Assembly (NCBI GenBank): GCA_031549965.1
Contig: JAVBPB010000089.1
Location: forward strand, 1-38,393
DNA from: JAVBPB01 sp031549965
GTDB lineage: Bacteria > Bacillota > Clostridia > Lachnospirales > Lachnospiraceae
Direction: 5' to 3'
Length of the DNA: 38,393 nucleotides
Shown: piece by piece, positions 8,609 through 16,753 of the stretch
Numbering within the stretch: the stretch's first letter is position 1
Layout: each line of letters opens with the position of its first letter
Program-made: the position numbers and the translations under genes
Notes under the pieces: generated by a model
What the model was told of the DNA's origin: nothing
What the model saw: the letters and a program-made list of their open reading frames with translations, nothing else
Database searches by the model: none

Positions 8609-9109
8609 ATGAAAGCTGCTATTTATCCGGGAAGTTTTGATCCAGTAACACTAGGACATCTTGATGTAATTAAACGTTCTGCCAAAATGGTGGATAAATT
8701 AATAATAGGAGTATTAAATAATACTTCTAAAAATAACCCGTTGTTTTCTATTAATGAACGTGTTAATATGTTAGAAGAAGTTACAAAAGATATGAAAAAT
8801 GTCAGCGTGGAATCTTTTAATGGTTTATTAGTGGATTTTGCTGATTTAAAAAGTGCAAATATAATTGTAAGAGGATTAAGAGCAATTACTGATTTTGAAT
8901 ATGAATTACAGTTGGCTCAGACAAATCATAAAGTTAATCCAAAAGTGGATACAATGTTTTTAACTACAAGCGTAGAATACTCATACTTAAGCTCAAGCGT
9001 AGTTAGAGAGATTGCAAAGTATGGTGGAGACATATCTCAATTTGTACCGAAAGAAATTTTAGAACTGGTACAAAGTAAATATAGTCAGAAAAAGGAGAAC
9101 AATTTATGA
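8609..9109 (+). CDS. coaD: Phosphopantetheine adenylyltransferase CoaD, 166 aa
   Basis: Catalyses ATP plus 4'-phosphopantetheine to dephospho-CoA, the penultimate step of CoA synthesis. It starts MKAAIYPGSFDPVTLGHLD with the nucleotidyltransferase T/HxGH motif at 14-17 (TLGH). It also shows IIVRGLRAITDFEYEL (substrate-binding region) and the ISSS-like motif in YSYLSSSVVREIAKYGGD. A GGAGG sequence at the end of rsmD precedes the ATG. The last bases overlap the next gene by ATGA. Length and all motifs are normal. Confidence 0.95.
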   Translation: MKAAIYPGSFDPVTLGHLDVIKRSAKMVDKLIIGVLNNTSKNNPLFSINERVNMLEEVTKDMKNVSVESFNGLLVDFADLKSANIIVRGLRAITDFEYELQLAQTNHKVNPKVDTMFLTTSVEYSYLSSSVVREIAKYGGDISQFVPKEILELVQSKYSQKKENNL

Positions 9110-9741
9110 ATAGAATAGAACAAATCATTGACGATATAGAAGAATTTATTGAAAGTTGTAAAAACCAACCATTATCATCTAATAAAATAATAGTACCAAA
9201 AGATGAATTATATGAATTATTAACCGAATTAAGACTTAAAACACCTGATGAAATAAAAAGATATCAAAAAATTATTAATCAAAAAGATGCAATATTAGCA
9301 GAAGCAAGAACTCAGGCAGATCAAATGATTGAACAGGCTGAGGAACACACAAGCAACTTAATAAGTGAACACGAAATAATGCAGCAAGCTTATCATCAAG
9401 CAAATGAAATAGTAAGACAGGCAGCAGAAGAAGCAAGAGAACTACTAAGCAATGCTACAGATGATGCAAACAACATTAGAATGAGTGCGTTGGCATACAC
9501 AGAAGAATTACTTGCTAACGTTGAAAATGCTATTTCACACTCACTTGAAAGTACTAAGGCTAAATATGACACATTAATACTTTCATTAAGTGATAATTTA
9601 AATATAATTTCAAATAATAGAAAAGAAATTAAGGAGCAGCTCCTTGGAACACAAAATCAGGAGGCAGACTCTTTAGATAAAGTCGATGAAGATTTTGACT
9701 ATGATTTTGAAGAAGATGCTTTTACAAAGGATATAAAGTAA
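9106..9741 (+). CDS. Helical coiled-coil protein, DivIVA/ATPase-stalk-like, 211 aa
   Basis: The ATG overlaps the coaD stop by 4 bases, so it is co-translated, with AAAGGAG just upstream. The protein has no membrane segment or signal. Residues 1-50 are compact, 65-165 form an alanine/glutamate/glutamine-rich helix (AEARTQADQMIEQAEEHTSN, ANEIVRQAAEEARELL), and the tail is very acidic (DKVDEDFDYDFEEDAF). Similar proteins follow coaD in many Clostridia and tend to be labelled ATPase or V-type subunit H-like because of the stalk-like helix. I know of no demonstrated role; a scaffold or DivIVA-like function is possible. Its stop at 9739-9741 abuts the stop of ylbJ on the other strand. Confidence 0.7.
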   Translation: MNRIEQIIDDIEEFIESCKNQPLSSNKIIVPKDELYELLTELRLKTPDEIKRYQKIINQKDAILAEARTQADQMIEQAEEHTSNLISEHEIMQQAYHQANEIVRQAAEEARELLSNATDDANNIRMSALAYTEELLANVENAISHSLESTKAKYDTLILSLSDNLNIISNNRKEIKEQLLGTQNQEADSLDKVDEDFDYDFEEDAFTKDIK

Positions 9742-10710
9742 TTAATTTATGTAATGGCCTAAAAATGCAAAAAACAATATTGACAAAATAAGTGCTATTA
9801 AGGCATTAACTAACTTACATATTATGTATTTAAATATTGAAAGACCACTGCCATTAATTACACTTTCGGTTTGTGCTATACTTGAAAGCCCTCCAAAAGA
9901 TGTTAATACAGCAATAATTATTATTTTAACAGTTAGTGATAAATATGAATTACTAATAAAATCTATTCCAGTGGTTATTTCTATAGTTCCAAGTAATAAG
10001 CATTTTATTAATGGATTATTAAATTGTATGGATGTAAGAAGGCTTGAAATAATTGAAAATAGAATAATATATCCACCTATTTTTGTAATTGTTTCAAATC
10101 CGTTCATAATTGAAGTATCAATTAGTTTAAAATTAATTTTTAAATTTGATGTTTTTTCATAAGAAGCAGTAGTAACATTTTTTGACAAATTAGTGTTATT
10201 AGTGCTTTTTGGTGTAAATATTTTTTTAAATATTAATGCACTGATTATTGATGAAAGATAAATTATACCAATTAATACATATTTTATCTGAGGAAGATTT
10301 AATGATGCAGTAGCAATAAAACCAATTATAAACATGGGACTTGCATTATTACAAAAGGATAATAAATATTGCCCTTCGTTTTTTGTGATTTTATTAATTA
10401 TTACTAAATCTGCACTTGCTTTAGCTCCAAGGGGATATCCTGATAACAAACCAATAACAAATGCATATATGGCAGGAGTACTAAGCCCAAAGACCCTTGA
10501 CATAATTGGTTTTAAAATAAAGGACAAATACTTGGTTGCATCTAACATAATTATTATGTTTGATAAAATTATGAAGGGAAGTAGTGTGGGCAGGACTGTA
10601 TTAAACCATAATAGTAAACCATTTTTGGCACCCATTGTGGCAAGGGTGGGATTTATAAATATTAGACATAGGAATATAATTGCTAAAATACTGTATATTA
10701 TTTTTTTCAT
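9742..10710 (-). CDS. ylbJ: Sporulation integral membrane protein YlbJ, 322 aa
   Basis: A polytopic membrane protein of the nucleoside-recognition (GATE) fold; in Bacillus ylbJ is a mother-cell gene needed for normal spores. The N-terminus is a membrane anchor (MKKIIYSILAIIFLCLIFIN), followed by LLWFNTVLPTLLPFIILSNI and the conserved GLLSGYPLGAKASADL. Next come LLSFCNNASPMFIIGFIA and, near the end, a gate-like segment FGGLSSIAQTESVI. About eight hydrophobic helices can be counted. ATG at 10710 follows GCAGGTG. It faces the coaD operon with directly adjacent stops, and it is divergent from pepF across 216 AT-rich bases. Confidence 0.85.
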   Translation of the reverse strand: MKKIIYSILAIIFLCLIFINPTLATMGAKNGLLLWFNTVLPTLLPFIILSNIIIMLDATKYLSFILKPIMSRVFGLSTPAIYAFVIGLLSGYPLGAKASADLVIINKITKNEGQYLLSFCNNASPMFIIGFIATASLNLPQIKYVLIGIIYLSSIISALIFKKIFTPKSTNNTNLSKNVTTASYEKTSNLKINFKLIDTSIMNGFETITKIGGYIILFSIISSLLTSIQFNNPLIKCLLLGTIEITTGIDFISNSYLSLTVKIIIIAVLTSFGGLSSIAQTESVINGSGLSIFKYIICKLVNALIALILSILFFAFLGHYIN

Positions 10711-10926
10711 TTTGCACCTGCTTTTTAAGGTTTTAGTTAAAGCTGTTGTTTGACTTGATGAGAAAATTAATTTGGTAATTTTATTTAAATTTGAAATTAA
10801 TTATAATATATTTGATTGATGTTAATAATATGAGTAGTTTACAAGTAAAAATAAAAAAATTAAGAATTTTAATAATGTAATATTTATATATTATTTTATA
10901 TTGATTAAACAGAAAGCAGGGAGTAA

Positions 10927-12729
10927 ATGAACGATAAAAAAACTTTGAAAAAGAGAAGTGAAGTTGATAAACAGTTTAAGTGGAGAATTGAAGATTTGTA
11001 TTTGGAAGATTCAATGTGGGAAGAGGAACTTAGGAGGCTAGACGGTGAATCTAAGAAGATTTCTGGATTTAGAGGAAGGCTTTCAGAGTCAGCAGATGTG
11101 CTTTTTGAATATTTTAAGTTAAGTGATGAAATATCTATGGTTTCTGAAAAGATTTATGTTTATGCTAATCAAAGACTTCATGAAGATACCAGTAATACTA
11201 AATATCAAGATTATTCTAATAAGGCACAGAGTTTGATGATTAAGATTACAAGCTTGTGTTCTTTTGTTGTTCCAGAGATTCTTGAAATTCCTGAGGAGAA
11301 ATTAAATTTGTTTTTGGAAAGCGAAGGGATCGGTGTATATAAAAAGCATATAATGGATATTGTAAGGCAAAAGGAACATGCACTGTCTGCTGAAATGGAA
11401 GAACTATTGGCAGAGGTAAATGAACTGGCTGATGCACCGGAAAATATATTTTCTATGTTTAATAATGCAGATCTAAGATTTCCGGAAATTGTTGATGAGA
11501 ATGGAGATTTGGTAGCTGTAACTCATGGAAGATATATTTCTTTTCTTGAAAGTAAGGATCAGAATGTGCGAAAAAGTGCTTTTATGGCTATGTATGGTAT
11601 GTATGAAAAGTATAAAAATACTTTGGCGGCTACTTTTAGTGCTAATATTAAGAAAGATGTTTTTTATGCAAGGACGAGAAAGTATAAGTCAAGTTTGTTA
11701 AGTGCTTTAGATGATAGTAATGTTTCAGTTGAAGTTTATGATAATTTAATTACAACTGTTCATGAGAATTTACCACTTATGCATAGATATGTTAAGCTTA
11801 GGAAGAGGATTTTAGGACTAGACGAGCTTCATATGTATGATTTGTTTACACCTATGGTTTCAGATTTTACTATGAAGATTGACTTTATGGAAGCTAAGGA
11901 AATGGTTAAAAAGGGACTTTCTCCTTTAGGGAAGGATTATCTTAAGATATTGGATGAAGGTTTTAATAATGGATGGATTGATATATATGAAAATGAGGGG
12001 AAAAGAAGCGGAGCTTATTCTTGGGGAGCTTATGGGACTCACCCTTATGTGCTTCTTAATTATCATGATAATTTAAATAATGTATTTACGCTTGCTCATG
12101 AGATGGGGCATGCTATTCATTCTTACTTGTCTGATAAGACACAACCATATATTTATGCAGGATATAAAATTTTTGTTGCAGAGGTTGCTTCAACTTGTAA
12201 TGAGGCTTTACTAATGGATTATTTATTGAAAGAAACTAAAGATAAAAAAGAGAAGGCATATTTAATTAATTACTTTTTGGAACAGTTTAGAACCACTCTT
12301 TACAGACAGACTATGTTTGCTGAATTTGAAAAAATTACTCATCAAATGGTACTTGATGGAGAAAGCTTGACTGCTGAGACTTTATGTAAGATTTATAGGG
12401 ATTTGAATATTAGATATTTTGGGGATGGAATTGTAATTGATGAGGAGATTAATATGGAATGGGCAAGGATTCCTCATTTTTATAACTCATTCTATGTGTA
12501 TCAGTATGCAACAGGATATTCTGCGGCAATTGCACTTTCTCAAAAAATACTTAATGAGGGTGAAAGTGCTGTAAACGCATATTTAAACTTTTTAAGTGGA
12601 GGAAGTTCAGATTATCCGATTGAATTGTTACGTGGTGCGGGTGTTGATATGTCAAACCCTAAACCGGTTAAAGATGCTCTTATGGTGTTTGAGAGGCTTC
12701 TTGAGCAGATGGAGGAGTTATTTTCATAG
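10927..12729 (+). CDS. pepF: Oligoendopeptidase F, M3 family zinc peptidase, 600 aa
   Basis: A cytoplasmic zinc metallopeptidase that cleaves short peptides. The zinc site HEMGH is at 391-395 (LAHEMGHAIHSY), with the third ligand Glu near 419 in EVASTCNEALLMDYLL. The N-terminal region (WRIEDLYLEDSMWEEEL) and the substrate-cleft region SGAYSWGAYGTHPYVLLNY are typical of PepF, as is the C-terminal FYVYQYATGYSAAIAL. ATG 10927 is preceded by GCAGGGAG. It is a single gene; the palindromic repeat at 12755 lies just past the stop, before a convergent gene. Confidence 0.95.
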   Translation: MNDKKTLKKRSEVDKQFKWRIEDLYLEDSMWEEELRRLDGESKKISGFRGRLSESADVLFEYFKLSDEISMVSEKIYVYANQRLHEDTSNTKYQDYSNKAQSLMIKITSLCSFVVPEILEIPEEKLNLFLESEGIGVYKKHIMDIVRQKEHALSAEMEELLAEVNELADAPENIFSMFNNADLRFPEIVDENGDLVAVTHGRYISFLESKDQNVRKSAFMAMYGMYEKYKNTLAATFSANIKKDVFYARTRKYKSSLLSALDDSNVSVEVYDNLITTVHENLPLMHRYVKLRKRILGLDELHMYDLFTPMVSDFTMKIDFMEAKEMVKKGLSPLGKDYLKILDEGFNNGWIDIYENEGKRSGAYSWGAYGTHPYVLLNYHDNLNNVFTLAHEMGHAIHSYLSDKTQPYIYAGYKIFVAEVASTCNEALLMDYLLKETKDKKEKAYLINYFLEQFRTTLYRQTMFAEFEKITHQMVLDGESLTAETLCKIYRDLNIRYFGDGIVIDEEINMEWARIPHFYNSFYVYQYATGYSAAIALSQKILNEGESAVNAYLNFLSGGSSDYPIELLRGAGVDMSNPKPVKDALMVFERLLEQMEELFS

Positions 12730-12754
12730 TATTTATGGGTAACTAACAAACAGA

Positions 12755-12849
12755 GCTTTTAGTCTTTCTACTCCCCAAGATGTGAATAACAGTCTTTTCA
12801 AAGCCTAATTATTCACATCTTGGGGAGATTTAATTTTTGGAGGCAAAGC
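12755..12849. repeat. Palindromic element copy 1 (19-bp perfect stem)
   Basis: CTCCCCAAGATGTGAATAA (12771-12789) is perfectly complementary to 12809-12827 across a 19-nt loop. The left flank carries end A (GAGCTTTT, AGTCTTTCTA) and the right flank carries end B in reverse (TTTTTGG, AGGCAAAGC). It sits between the convergent ends of pepF and the hydrolase gene, where it could also act as a bidirectional terminator. Confidence 0.85.
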
Positions 12850-12897
12850 TGTATATTCATTTGATTTAGTAACCTGAATTGTTTGCTCAGCCCATTG

Positions 12898-13737
12898 CTA
12901 GTTAATAAATTTAATTATATCATCAGACAATCCATATAGTGAATGTCCTTTTTCTGGAAGGAGATTAATTTCTGTGTGTGGAACAAGTTGGTTTAGTCTG
13001 TCTATTGTTTCTTCTGAATTAAGCATTATATCCTTTTTTCCTACAAATAGTGAACATGGCATAGTTAAACGTTTTAATTCTTCATCTGAAAAAATCGGTA
13101 TTGTTTCCTGACGGGAATTAAAGCAGGCAGCTATTAGTTTGTTGTAATTTAATATGTCCTCAGGTATTGGATTATCGCCGTTTATTTTCATAAAAAGTTC
13201 ATTGACTCCCGCTTCGCCTTTAGTAAGCAGTGACATAGCAATATCTTTAAAATTATGATTTTGAGAGCCGATTCCTGCTGGACAAAGAAGTACTAGCTTT
13301 TTGACTTTTTCGGGATGTCTAACTGAAAACAGTGTGGCTAACCATGCTCCAAGTGAAGCACCTATAATGTTTGCCTTTTCAATGGCCAATTCTGTAAACA
13401 CATCATGTAGCCAGTTAGAATAATCATCTGTGTCAAATGAAAGCTGTGATTCTACACTTTTCCCCGGTTCACCAGGTAAATCTACGGCATATATTAAAAA
13501 TTTATTGCTTAATGGTGCAATATCACTAATCCACATGGAAGAGTTCATGCTGCTTCCATGTAGCAGGATAATAGGTGTATTGTTTTTATTACCAGTTGTC
13601 AAAACAAATGTTTCACCAAATCGGGTTTCGATGGTTTTTTCTTCATATGGTACAGTTAGATTAGATAGAAGATTATTGTAGTATTGTAGTACTGCCATTT
13701 TACCTTCTGTTGTTTTAAATGCTAAATTTCTTTCCAT
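12898..13737 (-). CDS. Alpha/beta hydrolase, 279 aa
   Basis: An alpha/beta-hydrolase fold enzyme, probably a cytoplasmic esterase or C-C hydrolase of unknown substrate. Oxyanion-hole motif PIILLHGSSMNSSMW is near 55-69, the nucleophile elbow GASLG has Ser128, the likely acid is Asp236 in FVGKKDIM, and His265 is in EKGHSLYG. All of the triad is present, so it should be active. ATG 13737 follows AAAGGAGCTG. Upstream lies a promoter whose spacer and -10 are covered by a 36-bp perfect palindrome, so expression is almost certainly controlled by a dimeric regulator. The next gene on the same strand is an AraC-VOC regulator, but an intervening terminator separates the two. Confidence 0.85.
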   Translation of the reverse strand: MERNLAFKTTEGKMAVLQYYNNLLSNLTVPYEEKTIETRFGETFVLTTGNKNNTPIILLHGSSMNSSMWISDIAPLSNKFLIYAVDLPGEPGKSVESQLSFDTDDYSNWLHDVFTELAIEKANIIGASLGAWLATLFSVRHPEKVKKLVLLCPAGIGSQNHNFKDIAMSLLTKGEAGVNELFMKINGDNPIPEDILNYNKLIAACFNSRQETIPIFSDEELKRLTMPCSLFVGKKDIMLNSEETIDRLNQLVPHTEINLLPEKGHSLYGLSDDIIKFIN

Positions 13738-13772
13738 AATTTCAGCTCCTTTATTATATTTAATTATTTACT

Positions 13773-13808
13773 GCACTAACCTATGTTAATATTAACATAG
13801 GTTAGTGC
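13773..13808. promoter_or_regulatory. 36-bp perfect palindrome, operator for the hydrolase gene
   Basis: GCACTAACCTATGTTAAT (13773-13790) is followed without a loop by its exact reverse complement (13791-13808). It covers the spacer and -10 of the minus-strand promoter. A loopless palindrome of this length points to DNA-binding by a symmetric regulator (TetR, MarR or MerR type) rather than to a terminator. Confidence 0.85.
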
Positions 13809-13817
13809 GTGAGTCAA
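13789..13817 (-). promoter_or_regulatory. Promoter of the alpha/beta hydrolase gene
   Basis: On the minus strand TTGACT (13817-13812), a 17-bp spacer, and TAATAT (13794-13789). The spacer and -10 lie inside the palindrome, so a bound repressor would occlude polymerase. Confidence 0.65.
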
Positions 13818-13844
13818 CATAAATATTAAAATATTTAAAGACAA

Positions 13845-13901
13845 CAAAGGACTGCTCTGCATCACATGATTACCTAATCACATATGTAGAGCAGTCCTTT
13901 G
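13845..13901 (-). terminator. Hairpin terminator after the AraC-VOC gene
   Basis: CAAAGGACTGCTCTGCAT (13845-13862) pairs with 13884-13901 with one G-T type mismatch, across a 21-nt loop. It is 18 bases downstream of the stop codon on the minus strand, between that gene and the hydrolase promoter. Confidence 0.65.
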
Positions 13902-13918
13902 CTAGACTGTAAATATAG

Positions 13919-14710
13919 TTAATTTAACTGAAAGAATCGCATTATACTTCCATCAATAGTAGTAACGTCACACTCCATACCGCCCCAATGTTGGTTTTTA
14001 ACCTCTGTGATTTCTTCCCATCCATTTTTTTTGACAAAATTGTAAAGCTCTACAATTCCTTCCACTCTCATAAAAGCCACGGTTTGTTGTGAAGGTTCAC
14101 CAAAAAATAGATGTATTCCATTAAAAGTTGTAATTTTCATATCGATTAGTTCGCCCGGTATTGGCGTTGCACATCCATATAGCCCTGTACCATTGTTATT
14201 TCGCTCATCGATATTTGCATACCATCCTAATACATCTTCAAACCATTTCACTGTTTTGTCCATGTCTTTTGTGTAATAAACAGGACCATTTTCCTTAACA
14301 GTATATCCCCTTTGTTTTAAATCATTCATATTATGTTTTCCTCCTAAAATAGAATTGACAGATATTTTAGCAAGTGAATTAATGTTATTCATCTGATTAC
14401 GAGCCATCATTGGAGATATACCATGAAATCGTGAAAATGCACGAGAGAAGCTCTCAGGTGATTCATACCCATATTTGAAAGCAACATCGATAATTTTCAC
14501 ATCTGAAGTTTTAATCTCAATTCCAGCCAATGTCAAACGACGGTTTCTTATATAATCTCCAAGAGTCAGGTTGCATATAATAGAAAATATCTTTTGAAAA
14601 TAAAAACTTGACATATATGCCTGACTTGCAATTAATTCAGAACTAAGGTCATCCAGAATATTATCTTCAATAAAATCAATAGCTTTTTGAATGCAGTTTA
14701 CTGTATCCAT
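13919..14710 (-). CDS. AraC-type DNA-binding domain fused to a VOC/glyoxalase-like domain, 263 aa
   Basis: Residues 1-105 are an AraC double helix-turn-helix: IASQAYMSSFYFQKIFS, LGDYIRNRRLTLAGIE, then VAFKYGYESPESFSRAFSRF and HGISPMMAR. Residues 130-263 form a VOC (glyoxalase/bleomycin-resistance) module: GPVYYTKDMDKTVKWFEDVL, GWYANIDERN, HLFFGEPSQQ, and the C-terminal strand VTTIDGSIMRFFQLN. The usual AraC order has the sensor at the N-terminus; here the sensor follows the HTH. ATG 14710 is preceded by AGGAGGTGA. It is a likely ligand-responsive regulator and could control the neighbouring hydrolase gene. Loss of enzymatic metal ligands was not assessed. Confidence 0.85.
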   Translation of the reverse strand: MDTVNCIQKAIDFIEDNILDDLSSELIASQAYMSSFYFQKIFSIICNLTLGDYIRNRRLTLAGIEIKTSDVKIIDVAFKYGYESPESFSRAFSRFHGISPMMARNQMNNINSLAKISVNSILGGKHNMNDLKQRGYTVKENGPVYYTKDMDKTVKWFEDVLGWYANIDERNNNGTGLYGCATPIPGELIDMKITTFNGIHLFFGEPSQQTVAFMRVEGIVELYNFVKKNGWEEITEVKNQHWGGMECDVTTIDGSIMRFFQLN

Positions 14711-14810
14711 TAACTCGTCACCTCCTGTCTACTTGAAATTATAAAACACATAATGAGAGCCTTCATGACATTTTTTGTTCACTGTGGCTATTATAAAATA
14801 AAAGGATATA

Positions 14811-16067
14811 TTAATCTACAATTATAATTTCATGCTTAAATTCATTTTTAATAATAGTATTATATTTATCATGAACTAATGAATTATATATATTAGTTGC
14901 AAGTATATCTTTATTAAACATCTTAATACTAGCATCATTAAGAATGTTTTTAGCATCGCCAACTTTAGTTATAATAGGAATATCAGAGTTATCTTGGATT
15001 TTCCTTAAAAGTTTACTTGAGCTTTTTCTAAAACCAAGAATTCTTGCATAAGGGGTAATGCCATTTCCTAAAAAATAATCAAACTCATTACGGGTAATGT
15101 CAAGTAGGATATGAATTAATGCACGGTATATTCTGGTCTTAGTTAATTGCTTCGTTTTTAATAAATCAGAAAAATCATTAAAAGTCCCAAAATTATCAAT
15201 ATTATTTAAGATCCTATTCATTAAATCCTTATTAACATCCATATACTTAGCTAAATTATTGTTTTCCAATAAAATTTTATACTTAAGCATCAAAGAAAAA
15301 TCATCCTCATATATAGGAAAAGATTTACTAAAATTCTCTCTCATAATGCCAAAAACATTTTTAGGAACATTTTTTTCAAAATTACTTAATTCATTATTAC
15401 TAATCAAAGATTTTCTAATAGCAGTAGCAGAGCTAATAATTTCATTAAGAGAGAGATCATGATAATTTGCAGTTTTTCTATTAATTGTAAATGGCTGAAT
15501 ATTACTTTTAATTTTTGTCAATGCTTTAAGATATTCAATACCAAGAATATTATTTGGTGATGAAATAATTTCCTTAGCAAAATTAATGTCTAAACCCATA
15601 ACATTAACCTCTTCTAAATACTTAACCAAAGCATTTTCCCTAGCAAGAGGATAAGACAGTCCACTTTTAATAAATTTTTTAATAAACTCTTTAAAAAGAG
15701 CAGGTTCCTCCACAAAGACATCTGCAATATTTTTAAGAATATTTACATCTCCCAATTCACTGCCAAAACATAAAAAATCCACAACATTTATCTTATTAAG
15801 TATAGAAACAGCACCAAGAGAAAAAAACTCAGCACTGGCACAAGCATAACAAACAGGCAGTTCAATAACCAAATCGGCACCATTTAAAAGAGCCATCTTT
15901 GCCCTTAAATACTTATCCATAATGGCAGGAGTCCCTCTTTGCACAAAATTACCACTCATAACAACAACAACAAAATCTGCCCCAGTTACTTTTTTAGACT
16001 CCAAAACATGATAAAGATGTCCGTTATGAAACGGATTATACTCAGTAATTAATCCAACAACCTTCAT
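14811..16067 (-). CDS. tmcAL: tRNA(Met) cytidine acetate ligase TmcAL, 418 aa
   Basis: TmcAL (formerly YlbM) uses acetate and ATP to make N4-acetylcytidine at the wobble base of elongator tRNA-Met. It begins MKVVGLITEYNPFHNGHLYH, the family's nucleotidyltransferase motif with HNGH. It continues VVVMSGNFVQRGTPAIMDKY and GADLVIELPVCYACASAEFF, with LCFGSELGD near 100. The C-terminal domain is helical (LGNGITPYARILGFRKSS). ATG 16067 follows AAAGGAAG. It uses acetate as substrate, and the acetate-producing pta-ack pair lies divergently upstream. Confidence 0.92.
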   Translation of the reverse strand: MKVVGLITEYNPFHNGHLYHVLESKKVTGADFVVVVMSGNFVQRGTPAIMDKYLRAKMALLNGADLVIELPVCYACASAEFFSLGAVSILNKINVVDFLCFGSELGDVNILKNIADVFVEEPALFKEFIKKFIKSGLSYPLARENALVKYLEEVNVMGLDINFAKEIISSPNNILGIEYLKALTKIKSNIQPFTINRKTANYHDLSLNEIISSATAIRKSLISNNELSNFEKNVPKNVFGIMRENFSKSFPIYEDDFSLMLKYKILLENNNLAKYMDVNKDLMNRILNNIDNFGTFNDFSDLLKTKQLTKTRIYRALIHILLDITRNEFDYFLGNGITPYARILGFRKSSSKLLRKIQDNSDIPIITKVGDAKNILNDASIKMFNKDILATNIYNSLVHDKYNTIIKNEFKHEIIIVD

Positions 16068-16117
16068 TCATTAACTTCCTTTCAAAATTTTATGAACTAA
16101 ATATTTATATATATATT

Positions 16118-16164
16118 TAGGTGGCGTTAAATATCTTCAAAATTAATTATTATGTTGCCACCTA
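16118..16164. repeat. Short hairpin with GGCGTTAAAT motif
   Basis: TAGGTGGC (16118-16125) pairs with GCCACCTA (16157-16164). The loop begins GTTAAATAT, resembling the hairpin at 16182. It lies in the 584-base intergenic region 16068-16651, which also holds the hairpin at 16182, palindromic element copy 2 and the pta promoter; no gene is seen there. Confidence 0.45.
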
Positions 16165-16181
16165 TAAACGGAAGAAATATT

Positions 16182-16221
16182 CGGCGTTAAATTGAATAAA
16201 AAGTATTAAGATTTAAAGCCG
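16182..16221. repeat. Dispersed hairpin repeat, copy a
   Basis: CGGCGTTAAAT pairs with ATTTAAAGCCG (one mismatch) around an 18-nt loop. About 55 bases here (16184-16238), including TTAAATTGAATAAAAAGT, recur with few changes at 20288-20345. Confidence 0.65.
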
Positions 16222-16410
16222 AGTATATAGCTAATTTTTCAAGATAAAAAAACAAATCATTTTTAAGTATATTTAAAAAATATTATAAACAAATTTTACA
16301 ATAAAAACCAGTAAAATAAAATATTCATAAAAGATAATACAATATCCATTTCCGAAAAGCAAATCTAAAATAATAGAAACAATGACATAAATTTGTCAAA
16401 CTAATTATGC

Positions 16411-16580
16411 CACTTTGCTTCAAAACTTAGAACTCCCAAAAATGTGAAATATTAGACTGTGAAAAGTCATTAAATACTATGTAAACGAGACTATGGTATT
16501 TTCAAATGCTTATTTGGAATTTAGGTACTTTTGACTTTACACAGTCTAATATTTCACATCTTAGGGAGAGGTAAAATCAA
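16411..16580. repeat. Palindromic element copy 2 (reverse orientation, diverged)
   Basis: The left arm 16433-16461 pairs with 16540-16568 with about 3 mismatches, and pairing extends inward through GTGAAAAGTC and GACTTTACAC. The left flank CACTTTGCTTCAAAACTTAG matches end B. The right flank (GAGGTAAAATC) is a degraded end A. The stem base shares the TTCACATCTT and GGGAG sequence with copy 1. It lies between tmcAL and pta. Confidence 0.7.
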
Positions 16581-16679
16581 AAAGAAAAGAGTACCTACCC
16601 AAAAGAAAACTAAAAATCAAAACATCAAATATAGTATACCATAAAAAGTTTGTGAAAAAAATAATTAATAAGATCCCCC

Positions 16680-16708
16680 TTGTATACAATAAACATTTGG
16701 TTTATAAT
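16680..16708 (+). promoter_or_regulatory. Promoter of pta-ack
   Basis: TTGTAT (16680-16685), 17-bp spacer, TATAAT (16703-16708), 46 bp before the GTG start. Confidence 0.7.
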
Positions 16709-16753
16709 GGTAGTATATTTATTATATTTTGCACAAATGAAAGGAGAAGCAAA

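Noticed and set aside
9824..10753. Plus-strand frames of 112 and 139 aa opposite ylbJ
   Set aside because: The minus strand encodes a clear polytopic membrane protein of the expected length; the opposite frames are its shadows without ribosome-binding sites.
16652..16753. N-terminal extension of Pta from ATG 16652
   Set aside because: It would place the -35/-10 promoter inside the coding sequence and adds residues absent from the family; GTG 16754 has AAAGGAG.
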